Source: Lachnospiraceae bacterium | GTDB lineage: Bacteria > Bacillota > Clostridia > Lachnospirales > Lachnospiraceae | Assembly (NCBI GenBank): GCA_024681775.1 | Contig: JAILAF010000075.1 | Location: 1-36,080 of the forward strand | Length of the DNA: 36,080 bases | Direction of reading: 5' to 3' | Made by a program: the position numbers and the translations under genes | Notes under the pieces: generated by a model | Database searches by the model: none | The model's input: the letters and a program-made list of their open reading frames with translations, nothing else | Told to the model about the DNA's origin: nothing | Shown: positions 16,753 through 24,803 of the stretch, in pieces | How positions within the stretch are numbered: position 1 is the stretch's first letter | Layout of the letters: every line of letters begins with the position of its first letter

Positions 16753-18156
16753 TCATCCTACCAGCATGATATTCAGGGTAAAGAACAGTTCCCCGTTTAC
16801 TTCTTCCTGGTGGATTTCTATGTCGCCTTTATACTTTCCGGCAATGCTTCGGATGTTTTTTAAGCCGTATCCGTGTCCACTCTGTTTTTTCGTAGAATCG
16901 ATGAGACCGTCATCATTTTGCTTGCGCCTTTCGGAAATCTTGTTCCTGATACTGATCAGAAATACCCGGTCTTTGATCAGGGATTTTATGGATACTGCCG
17001 CTTCCGGGACGCCCCCGGAGCCATCGATCGCATTCATTAATGCATTGTTCAGAATCACACTCAGGTCAAATGCATTAATATCCAAGCCCTCCGGATATTG
17101 AAAAGAACCGGAAAAAGAAATCTGTTCCTTTTGACACAGATCCGCCATCTCCGAAAGCACCACATCCGTGATGGCATTCCCGGTGATGATGGATGGCTGC
17201 AGTTCGCCAAAACGGGTTTGCAGCTCTCCGACGTAATCCGCCAATTCTTCCGTTTTTCCGTTTTCGGCAAGCCCCCTGATCACAGTAAGATGGTTTCCGA
17301 TGTCATGCCGGAAGGCCCGCATCTTTTCATACATGTCATCGATATGCGATGTGTACCTTTCGGCATCTTCGATCTGCCTGCTGACAGATTCATGAATGAG
17401 CTCCTCTTCCTGTTTCTCTTTCAGATTCTGCATCAATACGATAATGATGATCACGGGGAACAGAGCAAAGATGCAAAATGCGACACGATAAATATTTGCC
17501 GGAATGTTGTCCGTTATGCTCCCGTTTCCGATCCCGTCCATCCAAAGAAGAAAATAGGATGATATGATCGGCTTCACCAAAAGAAGCGTGCATGCGGGGA
17601 TCAGCAGTATGACAAGCTCCAGCCATGTCAGTTCTTCTTTTTTATGCCTGTATATCCTGTGAAGGATCCTGATCACCGCATACAAAAGGAGCAGCGACAA
17701 AACATAAAAGATCAGATTCCATACGATAAATTCTATGATGATTGCTTCCGTGCTGGAGTTGTACCAGTCGAATCCGAAGATGAAATCTCTTTCAAAAAAG
17801 CCTATTTCCGACAACAATTCGATCGAAAGCCAGCTGATCAGTCTGAACAGCACACATAAGAAGATCTTCTGGACAGGATTCCGTTTTTCATCGAGCACCC
17901 ACAGGATCAGTACAGACAGTGCAAGGATGCAGACCGCAATCATACGGTCTGCTTCCTTGCTGGTTCCGGTATGATTGTTGATGGTAGACAAGATCCAGTA
18001 AACGAGAGCCGTCAGGCAGGGCGCTTTCAGGTTTGCCGAAAATGGTCTGAGCCAATAGGCAAATAAGCACACAACGAGCAGCAGGTACACTTCTATCATC
18101 ACCAGACTGTAGGTTTCGGCGAATGACTGAAAATGCAATGTCAGATAGTCCATCAT
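16753..18156 (-). CDS. GHKL-domain sensor histidine kinase (AgrC-like, HPK10 type)
   Basis: A 467-residue kinase has about six membrane segments in residues 15-250. A cytoplasmic half follows with the phospho-acceptor motif RHDIGNHLTVI, an N-box NALMNAIDG and the G-box GHGYGLKNI, which mark the GHKL/AgrC class rather than HisKA. Its start overlaps the stop of the LytTR gene by 4 bases (ATGA), so the two are translationally coupled. No AgrB or AgrD gene is present, so the ligand is unlikely to be a locally encoded peptide. By operon context it phosphorylates the LytTR regulator. Confidence 0.95.
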   Translation of the reverse strand: MMDYLTLHFQSFAETYSLVMIEVYLLLVVCLFAYWLRPFSANLKAPCLTALVYWILSTINNHTGTSKEADRMIAVCILALSVLILWVLDEKRNPVQKIFLCVLFRLISWLSIELLSEIGFFERDFIFGFDWYNSSTEAIIIEFIVWNLIFYVLSLLLLYAVIRILHRIYRHKKEELTWLELVILLIPACTLLLVKPIISSYFLLWMDGIGNGSITDNIPANIYRVAFCIFALFPVIIIIVLMQNLKEKQEEELIHESVSRQIEDAERYTSHIDDMYEKMRAFRHDIGNHLTVIRGLAENGKTEELADYVGELQTRFGELQPSIITGNAITDVVLSEMADLCQKEQISFSGSFQYPEGLDINAFDLSVILNNALMNAIDGSGGVPEAAVSIKSLIKDRVFLISIRNKISERRKQNDDGLIDSTKKQSGHGYGLKNIRSIAGKYKGDIEIHQEEVNGELFFTLNIMLVG

Positions 18157-18884
18157 AGTCCTTCCCTCCTGGTATGATAGGACAGATATGCTTTGATCAG
18201 TTCCGGATACTTCCCTCTGGCTACCGGAATATCCGCATCTGTCATATGAACATATTTGGAATCATAGGATTTCACTGCGCCGAGATTGACCAGATACGCT
18301 CTGTGAATCCGGAAAAAGTCTTTTCCGCAGAGATTCTCAAGGTCCGAAATCCTTCCGTAATACTCAATATCACCACTGCTTTCCATGTGAAGAACAATCC
18401 TTCTGTCATAGATTTCAGCGTATTGCACTTCGGAAAGGAGGACTCTGGTATTTGTTCCGCCGCTTTTTACAGTAATCGTACGACCGGTTTCCTCCTGTTC
18501 GGAAAGTGCAGCCTCCATAAGCCTTTGATCCTCTGCCTGCCCGGCGGCTTTCAGATAGATCTCCTTTATCCTGGCTTTCGTGAATGGCTTTACAATATAG
18601 TGAAACGCACCTACATCAAATGCACGAAAAACCTGGTCTTCCAAAGCCGTCACAAAGACGATCACGGTTCTCTTGCCGGATGATCTCAGCATCCTTGCCG
18701 CATTCATCCCGTCGATCCCGGGCATCTGGATATCCAGAAACAGAATATCGGAATCAAAGTTTGCAGAGAGTATCCCCTTTGCATCCTCATACAATACGAT
18801 TTCAATCTTTTCGGAGACTTCTTTTACCGATTCCGCAATAAGATCCCGTATTCTTTTATCATCATCACATATAGCCAGTTTCAT
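18153..18884 (-). CDS. LytTR-family response regulator
   Basis: A 243-residue protein has an N-terminal receiver with the acidic pocket CDDD (residues 6-9), the phospho-acceptor Asp51 (LFLDIQMPG) and VKPF. A C-terminal LytTR DNA-binding domain runs from about residue 135 (SEVQYAEIYDRRIVLH, FFRIHRAYLVNL, PVARGKYPEL). Its own promoter and the promoter at 16679-16746 carry matching half sites, so it probably activates itself and the four-gene operon downstream. GAGAGG precedes the ATG. Confidence 0.96.
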   Translation of the reverse strand: MKLAICDDDKRIRDLIAESVKEVSEKIEIVLYEDAKGILSANFDSDILFLDIQMPGIDGMNAARMLRSSGKRTVIVFVTALEDQVFRAFDVGAFHYIVKPFTKARIKEIYLKAAGQAEDQRLMEAALSEQEETGRTITVKSGGTNTRVLLSEVQYAEIYDRRIVLHMESSGDIEYYGRISDLENLCGKDFFRIHRAYLVNLGAVKSYDSKYVHMTDADIPVARGKYPELIKAYLSYHTRREGL

Positions 18885-18918
18885 ATGAAATCCTCTCAGA
18901 CAGGCATACTATATTCAT

Positions 18919-18986
18919 TTTATCGGTACCTGGTGAAAGAAAGAAAATAACCTGGCGCGAATCGCACTTTTTTTGTTGTGAAATGC
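18919..18986 (-). promoter_or_regulatory. LytTR-type promoter of the LytTR-GHKL kinase operon
   Basis: Half sites GCATTTCAC (18978-18986) and GCGATTCGC (18957-18965) are 12 bp apart. The -10 GATAAA (18919-18924) lies 32 bp past the second half site. Spacing and much of the sequence (CAACAA..AAAGTGCG.TTCGCGC) match the promoter at 16679-16746, indicating autoregulation. Confidence 0.7.
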
Positions 18987-19071
18987 AGTTGTAAAGGCCT
19001 TGGGAAAACGTGCGCCGACCGGCGGGTGAAAAAGATGAAGGGGAAGATAAAAAACCGGGAAGCAGTGCGCT

Positions 19072-19093
19072 GTCTGAGCGTAAACGCTCAGAC
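19072..19093. repeat. Perfect 10-bp inverted repeat
   Basis: GTCTGAGCGT and ACGCTCAGAC flank two bases (AA). It lies just downstream of the nested hairpin that ends the tRNA-Arg transcript and may be a second hairpin of the same terminator region. Confidence 0.7.
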
Positions 19094-19095
19094 GA

Positions 19096-19164
19096 CGCAC
19101 GTAAAAATAAGAGCCCGTACACACTCGGAGCATCAGCTCCTTCGCGTACGGGCTCTAATGTTTA

Positions 19165-19170
<6 letters not shown>
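19096..19170 (-). terminator. Nested hairpin terminator behind tRNA-Arg(ACG)
   Basis: AGAGCCCGTAC (19110-19120) pairs with GTACGGGCTCT (19146-19156), enclosing GGAGC/GCTCC (19127-19131, 19136-19140) and followed on the minus strand by TTATTTTTA. Outside this, CGCACGTAAA and TTTACGTGCG (19096-19105, 19161-19170) also pair; the outer arm overlaps the tRNA 3' end. Confidence 0.65.
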
Positions 19171-19238
<68 letters not shown>

Positions 19239-19271
19239 TTATCTTTGCTGCAGTGAACCACAGCAAAAGAT

Positions 19272-19301
19272 ATTATATATCCATGTCCTCTGATATGTCA
19301 A
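19272..19301 (-). promoter_or_regulatory. Promoter of tRNA-Arg(ACG)
   Basis: TTGACA (19296-19301), an 18-bp spacer, then TATAAT (19272-19277). Both hexamers are perfect. Confidence 0.88.
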
Positions 19302-19380
19302 GGAAAAAATCCATCAGTTTTTATCCGCGTGGGACTTCAGCAGATAGCACTGCTCCCAGGGTCTGACGGTTCCTTTCCGA

Positions 19381-19755
19381 TCACTTCCCATCCTCGATGG
19401 CATCGATCATGACCTTGATCACCTTCTCCTCATCCAGCGGCTTGGTGATAAAATCATAGGCACCGCGGCGGATGGCCTCCACCATCTTCTCTTTCTGGCC
19501 GGCGGCTGTGATCATGATCACCTTCGCATGGGCATCGTCCCTGTGGATGAGGCTCAGGGCCTCGATGCCGTCCATCTTGGGCATGGTAATATCCATGGTG
19601 ATGATGTCGGGATTCAGCTTTCGGAACTGCAGCCAGCCTTCTTCCCCGTTTTCCGCTTCACCCAGAACTTCGAAGTTATGCTTTTCCAGTATATTACGCA
19701 GGAGTCTGCGCGATGTTTTGGAATCATCCACGATCAATACCGTACCGATGGGCAT
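19381..19755 (-). CDS. CheY-like stand-alone receiver
   Basis: The 124-residue protein is only a receiver domain: acidic pocket VDD (residues 9-11), phospho-acceptor Asp55 (ITMDITMPKMDG), a Thr in MITAAG, and TKPL with the conserved Lys. No output domain is attached, so it signals by protein contact, as CheY does, or passes phosphate on. It is the last gene of the operon that begins at 23617 and follows the CheX-like gene by 37 bases. Confidence 0.94.
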   Translation of the reverse strand: MPIGTVLIVDDSKTSRRLLRNILEKHNFEVLGEAENGEEGWLQFRKLNPDIITMDITMPKMDGIEALSLIHRDDAHAKVIMITAAGQKEKMVEAIRRGAYDFITKPLDEEKVIKVMIDAIEDGK

Positions 19756-19792
19756 ATGATCCCCTCCTTCCGATCACGGCATATGGCCTTTC

Positions 19793-20296
19793 CTATGCCA
19801 GTCCCGCTACCGTAAAAAACAGATTTCTGCCTCTGGCCTTCACCATCATCTTGCAGATGGCATTTTCCACCAGAGGCTCCTCCAGAGGCTCCGCTTCCGG
19901 AGGCAGGAGCTCCAGAAAGGTGCCCTGCTTGCTGAGCTCGGACACAAACATTCCGTTGGAACAGTTCAGAAACTCTCCCACAGCGTCCAGCGCATCCTCG
20001 TTCAGCACCAGCATGTCGGTGCATCCGTATCCGTTGGCGACCTCCAACAGTCCTCCGTCACATTCCGACAGACAGGTCACCAGGCCGTCCTCCCAGACCA
20101 TGACCTGAGTCACCTGATCCCCTTTGGGAAGTGCATCCACCATGTCTACCTTCATCACGGATACATCCGGATCCACATAACGGATCATGGTCTCAAAAAA
20201 TGCATTGTAGACGGGGATGAAACGCGCCACCTCCGGGGGGATCAGCTCTTCGAGCTTCGATTTGATCTTTCCTACCTGAAAAAAGGAATCAGCCAT
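19793..20296 (-). CDS. CheX/CheC-like phosphatase-family protein
   Basis: The 167-residue protein resembles the CheX/CheC fold: a VARFIPVYNAFFETM helix, a middle DAVGEFLNCSNG segment with the ExxN pattern used by CheX/CheC for CheY-P dephosphorylation, then a GTFLELLPP strand and a late FFTVAGLA strand. Its start overlaps the hybrid-kinase stop by 8 bases, and a CheY-like receiver follows, so a CheX-CheY pair that resets the signal is likely. Sequence similarity is modest, so the assignment is moderately certain. Confidence 0.75.
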   Translation of the reverse strand: MADSFFQVGKIKSKLEELIPPEVARFIPVYNAFFETMIRYVDPDVSVMKVDMVDALPKGDQVTQVMVWEDGLVTCLSECDGGLLEVANGYGCTDMLVLNEDALDAVGEFLNCSNGMFVSELSKQGTFLELLPPEAEPLEEPLVENAICKMMVKARGRNLFFTVAGLA

Positions 20297-22712
20297 GCCT
20301 ACTCTCCAACCAGGATTTGATCCTGTTTTCCGTTCCCAGAATCCCTTCGGTATCCAGCTCCGTCACCATGCCGCGCAGGGCCGAAACCTCGGATTTGAGT
20401 TCTCCGGGAAGCTCCATTTGTTCCATTTTTTCCATCCGGTCGTCCATGACATCCACATTCAGCTCGCCGGTAGCCAGCAACAGATCCTCGTACAGCTCAC
20501 CGAAAAGGTCCGCATCGAAGGCTTCCCTGGCTTCATTTTCCGTTCCGGCAAAAGGTGCCAGCTGTGCATGATAGCTGCGCCAGCAGCGCAGGAATGCGGG
20601 AGTCACCTCCCGAACCGTATCCACATCCTTTCCGGCAGCTGCGTTCTCCAGGAGCTTTGCAGTGCCGGCCAAAGGTACGATACCCACCAGGGCTGCAGAG
20701 CTCTTCATGGCGTGAACCGTAACGCGGTAATCATTCAGGGCATTCCCATCAGGCAGCGCCTTGTACAGGGACTCCAGCTTGTCCGCACTGCCGTCAATGG
20801 TATGGGCAAACTCCTCCAGCGCTTCCATCATCATCTCCCGGTTCAGGAAATGAAGTCTCGCAAGATTCCAGTCCAGACCGTCCACCTCCGGCAGGGGCTC
20901 TCCGTCCATGTCGTCCGGCACTGCGGCGGCACTGCGCGCATTTGCCTGGATCGCATTTTCATCCGGCTCCTCCTGCAGATCTTCCGGCAGGTAATCCCGC
21001 ATGGCGAGCTCCAGACGATCGGGCATGATGGGCTTGGAAAGGAAATCCGTAAAGCCCTCCTCCAGGTAGAACTCCCGGGCACCGTTTACGGTATTGGCGG
21101 TGAGCACCAGGACGGGCACATTTTTGCTGGGGCCGTTTCCGTTCCGGATCCGATGGAAGGCTTCCACGCCGTCCATCTCCGGCATCATATGGTCCATGAA
21201 GATGATGTCGTAATGGTTCTCCTCCGCCATCTTCACACCTTCTTTTCCGCCGGATGCCTGATCCACCTCCACGCCGGTGCGCTTTAAGAGGCTGCGGAAC
21301 ACTTTCCGGTTCATGGCATTGTCATCCACCACCAGGACTCTGGCTTTCGGCGCATAGACCAGGGGCACCAGATGGCTCTTTTCCGTCTCCTCCACCCGCT
21401 GGCGATGGAACTCGCCGATAGACGTCTTGTCGATGATCTCCTGCTTGATGGTGAAGTAGAAATTGGAACCGATCCCCTTCTGGCTCTTCACATCCAGATG
21501 GCTTCCCATGAGCTCCAGAAGGTTGCTGGAAATGTTCAGTCCCAGGCCGCTCCCTTCCGTATTGACCGTATCCAGGGAGTAGAGACGATGGAAGGTTTCG
21601 AAGATCCTGGGCAGTTCTTCCTCGCTGATGCCGATACCGGTGTCCTCCACCTCAAAATGCAGGAATGCAAGGTTTTTCACCTTACGGCCGGTGACGCGGA
21701 AGGTGATACTCCCTTCCTTGGTGTATTTGATGGCATTGTTCAGGAGGTTCGTCAGGACCTGACGGATCCGCATCTCATCGCCGCGCAGATAGTTGGGCAG
21801 GGTGGGATCCACCTCCAGGATCAGTTCCAGCCCCTTTTCCTTGGCTCGCTGCTCCAGCAGCACCAGCACATCGTTCAGCATAGAATTCAGGTAGTAATCC
21901 ACCGGGAACAGCTCCATGCGGCCGGACTCGATCTTGGAGAAGTCCAGCACATCCTCGATCAGGGTCAACAGCAGGTTGCCGGATTTTTCAATATTATGGG
22001 CATACTCGGCGATCTCCTTGTCCGGCTGCTCCCGCAGGATCAGCTCATTCATACCGAGAATGGAATTGATGGGGGTGCGGATCTCATGAGACATGTTGGA
22101 CAGGAACAAAGACTTGCTCTGGTTCGCCCGTCTGGCATCCCGGCGCTTAGCCTCCACCACTTTCAGCATATCGGAGAGGCCGCGCTCCTGCTCCTCCGTG
22201 ATGGCAATCTGCCGGACCGCGAATTTGCTTTTGGTACGGCAGATCCACTGACCGAACAAAAGGATCAGAAATCCAAAGAGCATACGGAAATCAAAATGGT
22301 TCACATCCCCGAACATGAACCAGTAAAAGAGCATCGCCGCCCCCGACAGCAGGATTCCCAGGACCTGCACCTTAAAGATGGAAGGATCCACAAAGGAAAA
22401 GAGCACAAAGGTCTCCAGGAACATGAGATACAGGAAATACAGCACATTCTCCATGCAGACCATAAACACGAAGGAATTCATCATCCAGACGATGCTGAGG
22501 AAATTCTGAAAGGCCGTGGGAGAAAGCACCTTGTTGTGGTCAAAGACCAGGATCAGGATATAGGTAACGATCAGATAAAGAGCAAAGGTAAGTCCCACCC
22601 ATTGAGGTCTCACGGAGAAAAAGAGAATGCTCACGGACTCAATGGTCCCGATCAGCACATAAAAGATCAGGAAGATTCTACGCCAGAAGGCTACATTTTT
22701 CTGATTCGTCAT
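20289..22712 (-). CDS. Membrane hybrid histidine kinase (HisKA-HATPase-REC-Hpt)
   Basis: The 807-residue kinase has about six membrane spans in residues 10-165 with no large external domain. They are followed by a short coiled coil, the H-box SHEIRTPINSILGMNEL with His209, and ATPase motifs NLLNNAIKY, DTGIGIS and GSGLGLNI. The receiver has Asp507 (FMDHMMPEMDG) and the Hpt domain has His667 (VHAMKSSAAL). The ATG at 22712 overlaps the stop of the upstream lipid-kinase-like gene (ATGA) and has GGGGGTG before it. By context its receiver or Hpt could feed the CheY-like protein downstream. The signal is unknown. Confidence 0.95.
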   Translation of the reverse strand: MTNQKNVAFWRRIFLIFYVLIGTIESVSILFFSVRPQWVGLTFALYLIVTYILILVFDHNKVLSPTAFQNFLSIVWMMNSFVFMVCMENVLYFLYLMFLETFVLFSFVDPSIFKVQVLGILLSGAAMLFYWFMFGDVNHFDFRMLFGFLILLFGQWICRTKSKFAVRQIAITEEQERGLSDMLKVVEAKRRDARRANQSKSLFLSNMSHEIRTPINSILGMNELILREQPDKEIAEYAHNIEKSGNLLLTLIEDVLDFSKIESGRMELFPVDYYLNSMLNDVLVLLEQRAKEKGLELILEVDPTLPNYLRGDEMRIRQVLTNLLNNAIKYTKEGSITFRVTGRKVKNLAFLHFEVEDTGIGISEEELPRIFETFHRLYSLDTVNTEGSGLGLNISSNLLELMGSHLDVKSQKGIGSNFYFTIKQEIIDKTSIGEFHRQRVEETEKSHLVPLVYAPKARVLVVDDNAMNRKVFRSLLKRTGVEVDQASGGKEGVKMAEENHYDIIFMDHMMPEMDGVEAFHRIRNGNGPSKNVPVLVLTANTVNGAREFYLEEGFTDFLSKPIMPDRLELAMRDYLPEDLQEEPDENAIQANARSAAAVPDDMDGEPLPEVDGLDWNLARLHFLNREMMMEALEEFAHTIDGSADKLESLYKALPDGNALNDYRVTVHAMKSSAALVGIVPLAGTAKLLENAAAGKDVDTVREVTPAFLRCWRSYHAQLAPFAGTENEAREAFDADLFGELYEDLLLATGELNVDVMDDRMEKMEQMELPGELKSEVSALRGMVTELDTEGILGTENRIKSWLESRHG

Positions 22713-23617
22713 AAGATCACCCCCCTGGGAAGTACAAAGCGGAGGCCTTCCCTGACCATCCGGATTTCCCACTGGGAATCCTCGGCGACAGGAATGCCGT
22801 CCAGATACCCCGTGATCTTCTTATTGCGCTTGACTGCCACCTTCATGGAGGTAGCAAGGAAGGAATTGGTGTCCTTCTTCAGCTCCGCAAAATCCTTATT
22901 CCGCAGGTGTATATAGTACCGCAGACTCTTCACAAGGCCCTCAGACTTGCGATAGCCAACGGTGCCGCGCCCGTCGATGATGACAGGCTCTTCTTCGAAA
23001 AACAGGTTCCCGCCCTGGGAACAGCCGTTGCCGAAATAGATGCTGGAAACATTTCCGTCCATGTGATGGGTGTCGGCAATGATCTGTGCGCCGAAACGGG
23101 TAGCTCCCAGCATACGGGAAAGCAGAAATACTGCCCGGCTGAAAAGCAGATCGATGGATTTGTGGCGGGAAAGAAACGAGCCGGAATAGAACCCCAGAGT
23201 ATACCCCAGAGAAACGATGTTCATGGCTCTGCCGTGATTGGTCTCGATATAGTCGATGGGAACCGCATTTCCGTGGATCATGCGGTCAAAATCGGTGAAA
23301 TAGGAATACTTCTCCCCGAAGATCTGGAGGAAGCTGTCGTTGGACGACGCAGGAATATAAGCAATCTCCACCTGGGAAAGGTCGGAAACCGCATTGATGA
23401 AACTGTTCAGAGTGTCGGAACTGCCGCAGACGTAAAAGCGGATCTGATCCTCGTCAAAGATCTCCTGGATCCTGGAAATGTAATCGGAACGGACCCAGTC
23501 GGAGATCAGGGTAAAGACATAATACTCGATATCATCCACGCCGGACAGAACGGAGCGCAGACGCGCTGTATTGAATTCGCTCCCCGTGTAGGGATCCAGC
23601 AGAAAAATATGAACCAT
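22709..23617 (-). CDS. Diacylglycerol/lipid kinase-like protein with degenerate nucleotide motif
   Basis: A 302-residue protein follows the DagK/YegS fold. The usual GGDGTLNE loop is replaced by GSSDTLNS (in YVCGSSDTLNSFINA), and the GTxND loop reads ASSND (IPASSNDSF). Later segments SSIYFGNG, GGNLFF and GYLDGIPV match the C-terminal lobe. The altered ATP loop suggests weak or no kinase activity, perhaps a lipid- or nucleotide-binding sensor; this is inference. The ATG at 23617 follows GGGGG. It is the first gene of the operon with the hybrid kinase, CheX-like and CheY-like genes. Confidence 0.78.
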   Translation of the reverse strand: MVHIFLLDPYTGSEFNTARLRSVLSGVDDIEYYVFTLISDWVRSDYISRIQEIFDEDQIRFYVCGSSDTLNSFINAVSDLSQVEIAYIPASSNDSFLQIFGEKYSYFTDFDRMIHGNAVPIDYIETNHGRAMNIVSLGYTLGFYSGSFLSRHKSIDLLFSRAVFLLSRMLGATRFGAQIIADTHHMDGNVSSIYFGNGCSQGGNLFFEEEPVIIDGRGTVGYRKSEGLVKSLRYYIHLRNKDFAELKKDTNSFLATSMKVAVKRNKKITGYLDGIPVAEDSQWEIRMVREGLRFVLPRGVIL

Positions 23618-23741
23618 ATAGCCCCCGTATATCACTCCGCACACAATGAGCCGCAAGGGCACTCCCCGGGTATGCAGAAGAAAGTCGTAAATCGGTTTCC
23701 CTCAAGGAAAATGAGAACTTCCAAAAAGGGAGTGTATTAAG

Positions 23742-23750
23742 ATTATAGCA
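23742..23750 (-). promoter_or_regulatory. Extended -10 promoter of the lipid-kinase-like/hybrid-kinase/CheX/CheY operon
   Basis: TGCTATAAT on the minus strand, the same extended -10 as the cytidylate-kinase-like gene, with no clear -35. The leader is about 115 bases. Confidence 0.6.
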
Positions 23751-23793
23751 TAAAATCAGAACAAAAAGGAAACCGTTTGCCGGGTTGATGTAA

Positions 23794-23825
23794 CAAAAAA
23801 ACAGACCGGAAAAATCCGATCTGTT
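23794..23825 (-). terminator. Terminator of the Asn-Glu-CAU-Asp tRNA operon
   Basis: AACAGA and TCTGTT arms with CGG/CCG inside them enclose a T-rich loop and are followed by T7 on the minus strand, right behind tRNA-Asp. Confidence 0.9.
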
Positions 23826-23828
23826 CCG

Positions 23829-23902
23829 CGACCCGAAAGGGACTTGAACCCTTGACCTCCGCCGTGACAGGGCGGCGCTCTAACCAACTGAGCCACCGGG
23901 CC
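23829..23902 (-). tRNA. tRNA-Asp (GUC)
   Basis: The acceptor GGCCCGG pairs with UCGGGUC (two G-U pairs), with discriminator G and anticodon GUC in the loop CUGUCAC. It is the last gene of the second tRNA operon. Confidence 0.96.
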
Positions 23903-23907
23903 TTGTT

Positions 23908-23997
23908 TTTGACATTTTGTAATCGCTCGCAGCAGAGGCTGCTTCGCGAACAAAATCTGCAAAAACGGCGATTCGCCTTCGGCGAAGTCGCCAAGAA
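23908..23997. repeat. tRNA-spacer hairpin repeat, copy 1
   Basis: The first 40 bases are identical to copy 2 (23999-24038). It holds two hairpins: GCAGC-AGAG-GCTGC flanked by TCGC/GCGA, and GGCGATTCGCC/GGCGAAGTCGCC closing a UUC-type loop. Confidence 0.8.
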
Positions 23998-23998
23998 C

Positions 23999-24081
23999 TT
24001 TGACATTTTGTAATCGCTCGCAGCAGAGGCTGCTTCGCAAGGATTTTCTAAGTGAACGCATGTTGCCTTCGGCAAGCATGC
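23999..24081. repeat. tRNA-spacer hairpin repeat, copy 2
   Basis: It begins with the same 40 bases as copy 1, then has a different second hairpin (GCATGTTGCC/GGCAAGCATGC around TTC). Confidence 0.78.
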
Positions 24082-24139
24082 ATTATTGATACTAAGATTA
24101 CATCTACATAAACCGATTGGAATTCTCTTTTCGGTTTCG

Positions 24140-24213
24140 TGGATCTTCGGGGACTCGAACCCAGGACCCGCCGGTTATGAGCCGGCTGCTCTAACCAACT
24201 GAGCTAAAGATCC
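24140..24213 (-). tRNA. CAU-anticodon tRNA (tRNA-Ile2 or elongator tRNA-Met)
   Basis: The acceptor GGAUCUU pairs with AAGAUCC, and the anticodon loop is CUCAUAA. The body is closer to Firmicute tRNA-Ile2, whose C34 becomes lysidine through TilS, than to elongator Met as I recall them, but sequence alone does not settle it. It is not initiator type, since there is no run of three G-C pairs next to the anticodon loop. Confidence 0.85.
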
Positions 24214-24244
24214 AAATTCCCAATAAGAATGGTAATGCCCTTTG

Positions 24245-24317
24245 CGAAGCGTCAGCTTCGATCGTTTTTGTGCGTTTTGTTCGCGAAGCATCCATTGATG
24301 CGAGCGATTACAAAACT
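24245..24317. repeat. tRNA-spacer hairpin repeat, copy 3 (inverted)
   Basis: Positions 24280-24317 are the reverse complement of the conserved core (TTTTGTAATCGCTCGC), but the hairpin is GCATC-AATG-GATGC instead of GCAGC-AGAG-GCTGC, so both arms changed together. A second stem, CGAAGC/GCTTCG, is at 24245-24260. Confidence 0.75.
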
Positions 24318-24326
24318 CCAAAAACA

Positions 24327-24398
24327 TGACTCCGACGGGAATTGAACCCGTGTTACCGCCGTGAAAGGGCGATGTCTTAACCTCTTGACCACGGAGCC
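24327..24398 (-). tRNA. tRNA-Glu (UUC)
   Basis: The acceptor GGCUCCG pairs with CGGAGUC, discriminator A, anticodon UUC in the loop CUUUCAC. Confidence 0.97.
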
Positions 24399-24420
24399 TT
24401 ATCCCATTGGGGACAAACTT

Positions 24421-24523
24421 GTCGATATCGCCCAACGGGCGATCCGTGTCGACATCGCACGGAGTGCGATTCGACTTTCGACTAGAGTCCGTTCGCGAAG
24501 CATCCATTGATGCGAGCGATTAC
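24421..24523. repeat. tRNA-spacer hairpins, copy 4 and two extra hairpins
   Basis: ATCGCCC/GGGCGAT (24427-24443) and ATCGCAC/GTGCGAT inside GTCGA/TCGAC (24448-24475) are two related hairpins whose arms differ by paired changes. 24492-24523 is an exact 32-base copy of the core of copy 3. Confidence 0.75.
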
Positions 24524-24540
24524 GGAGTCTTATCGAAAAC

Positions 24541-24612
24541 CTCCCCGAGTAGGGCTCGAACCTACAACAACTCGGTTAACAGCCGAGTGCTCTACCATTG
24601 AGCTATCGAGGA
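24541..24612 (-). tRNA. tRNA-Asn (GUU)
   Basis: The acceptor UCCUCGA pairs with UCGGGGA, discriminator G, anticodon GUU in the loop CUGUUAA. It is the first gene of the second tRNA operon. Confidence 0.97.
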
Positions 24613-24632
24613 AAGTTTTTTAGATTTTCTAT

Positions 24633-24703
24633 TTGCCCGCAGCAGAGGCTGCTTCGCAAAGAAAATCTACAAAAACAGCGATTCGCCTTCGGCGAAGTCG
24701 CAA
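24633..24703. repeat. tRNA-spacer hairpin repeat, copy 5
   Basis: It repeats both hairpins of copy 1 (GCAGC-AGAG-GCTGC, then GCGATTCGCC/GGCGAAGTCGC) with a few substitutions outside the stems. It lies in the leader of the second tRNA operon. Confidence 0.78.
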
Positions 24704-24738
24704 GCCATTGCTACTTCGTTCTCGCAACGACAACGATT

Positions 24739-24767
24739 ATATTATCAAAATGAGTACTCGATGTCAA
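24739..24767 (-). promoter_or_regulatory. Promoter of the Asn-Glu-CAU-Asp tRNA operon
   Basis: TTGACA (24762-24767), a 17-bp spacer, then TAATAT (24739-24744). TTGACATCG at the -35 and AATCGTTGTCG after the -10 are shared with the promoter at 3472-3500. It starts within 40 bases of the hydrogenase-kinase stop, which has no hairpin terminator of its own. Confidence 0.85.
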
Positions 24768-24803
24768 ATACTTTTTTCAGACGAGGGCGAAGCCCCACAT
24801 TCC

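Noticed and set aside
16753-18884. Complete agr-type quorum-sensing locus
   Set aside because: The LytTR regulator and GHKL kinase are there, but no AgrB membrane protease or AgrD peptide gene could be found on either strand around them.
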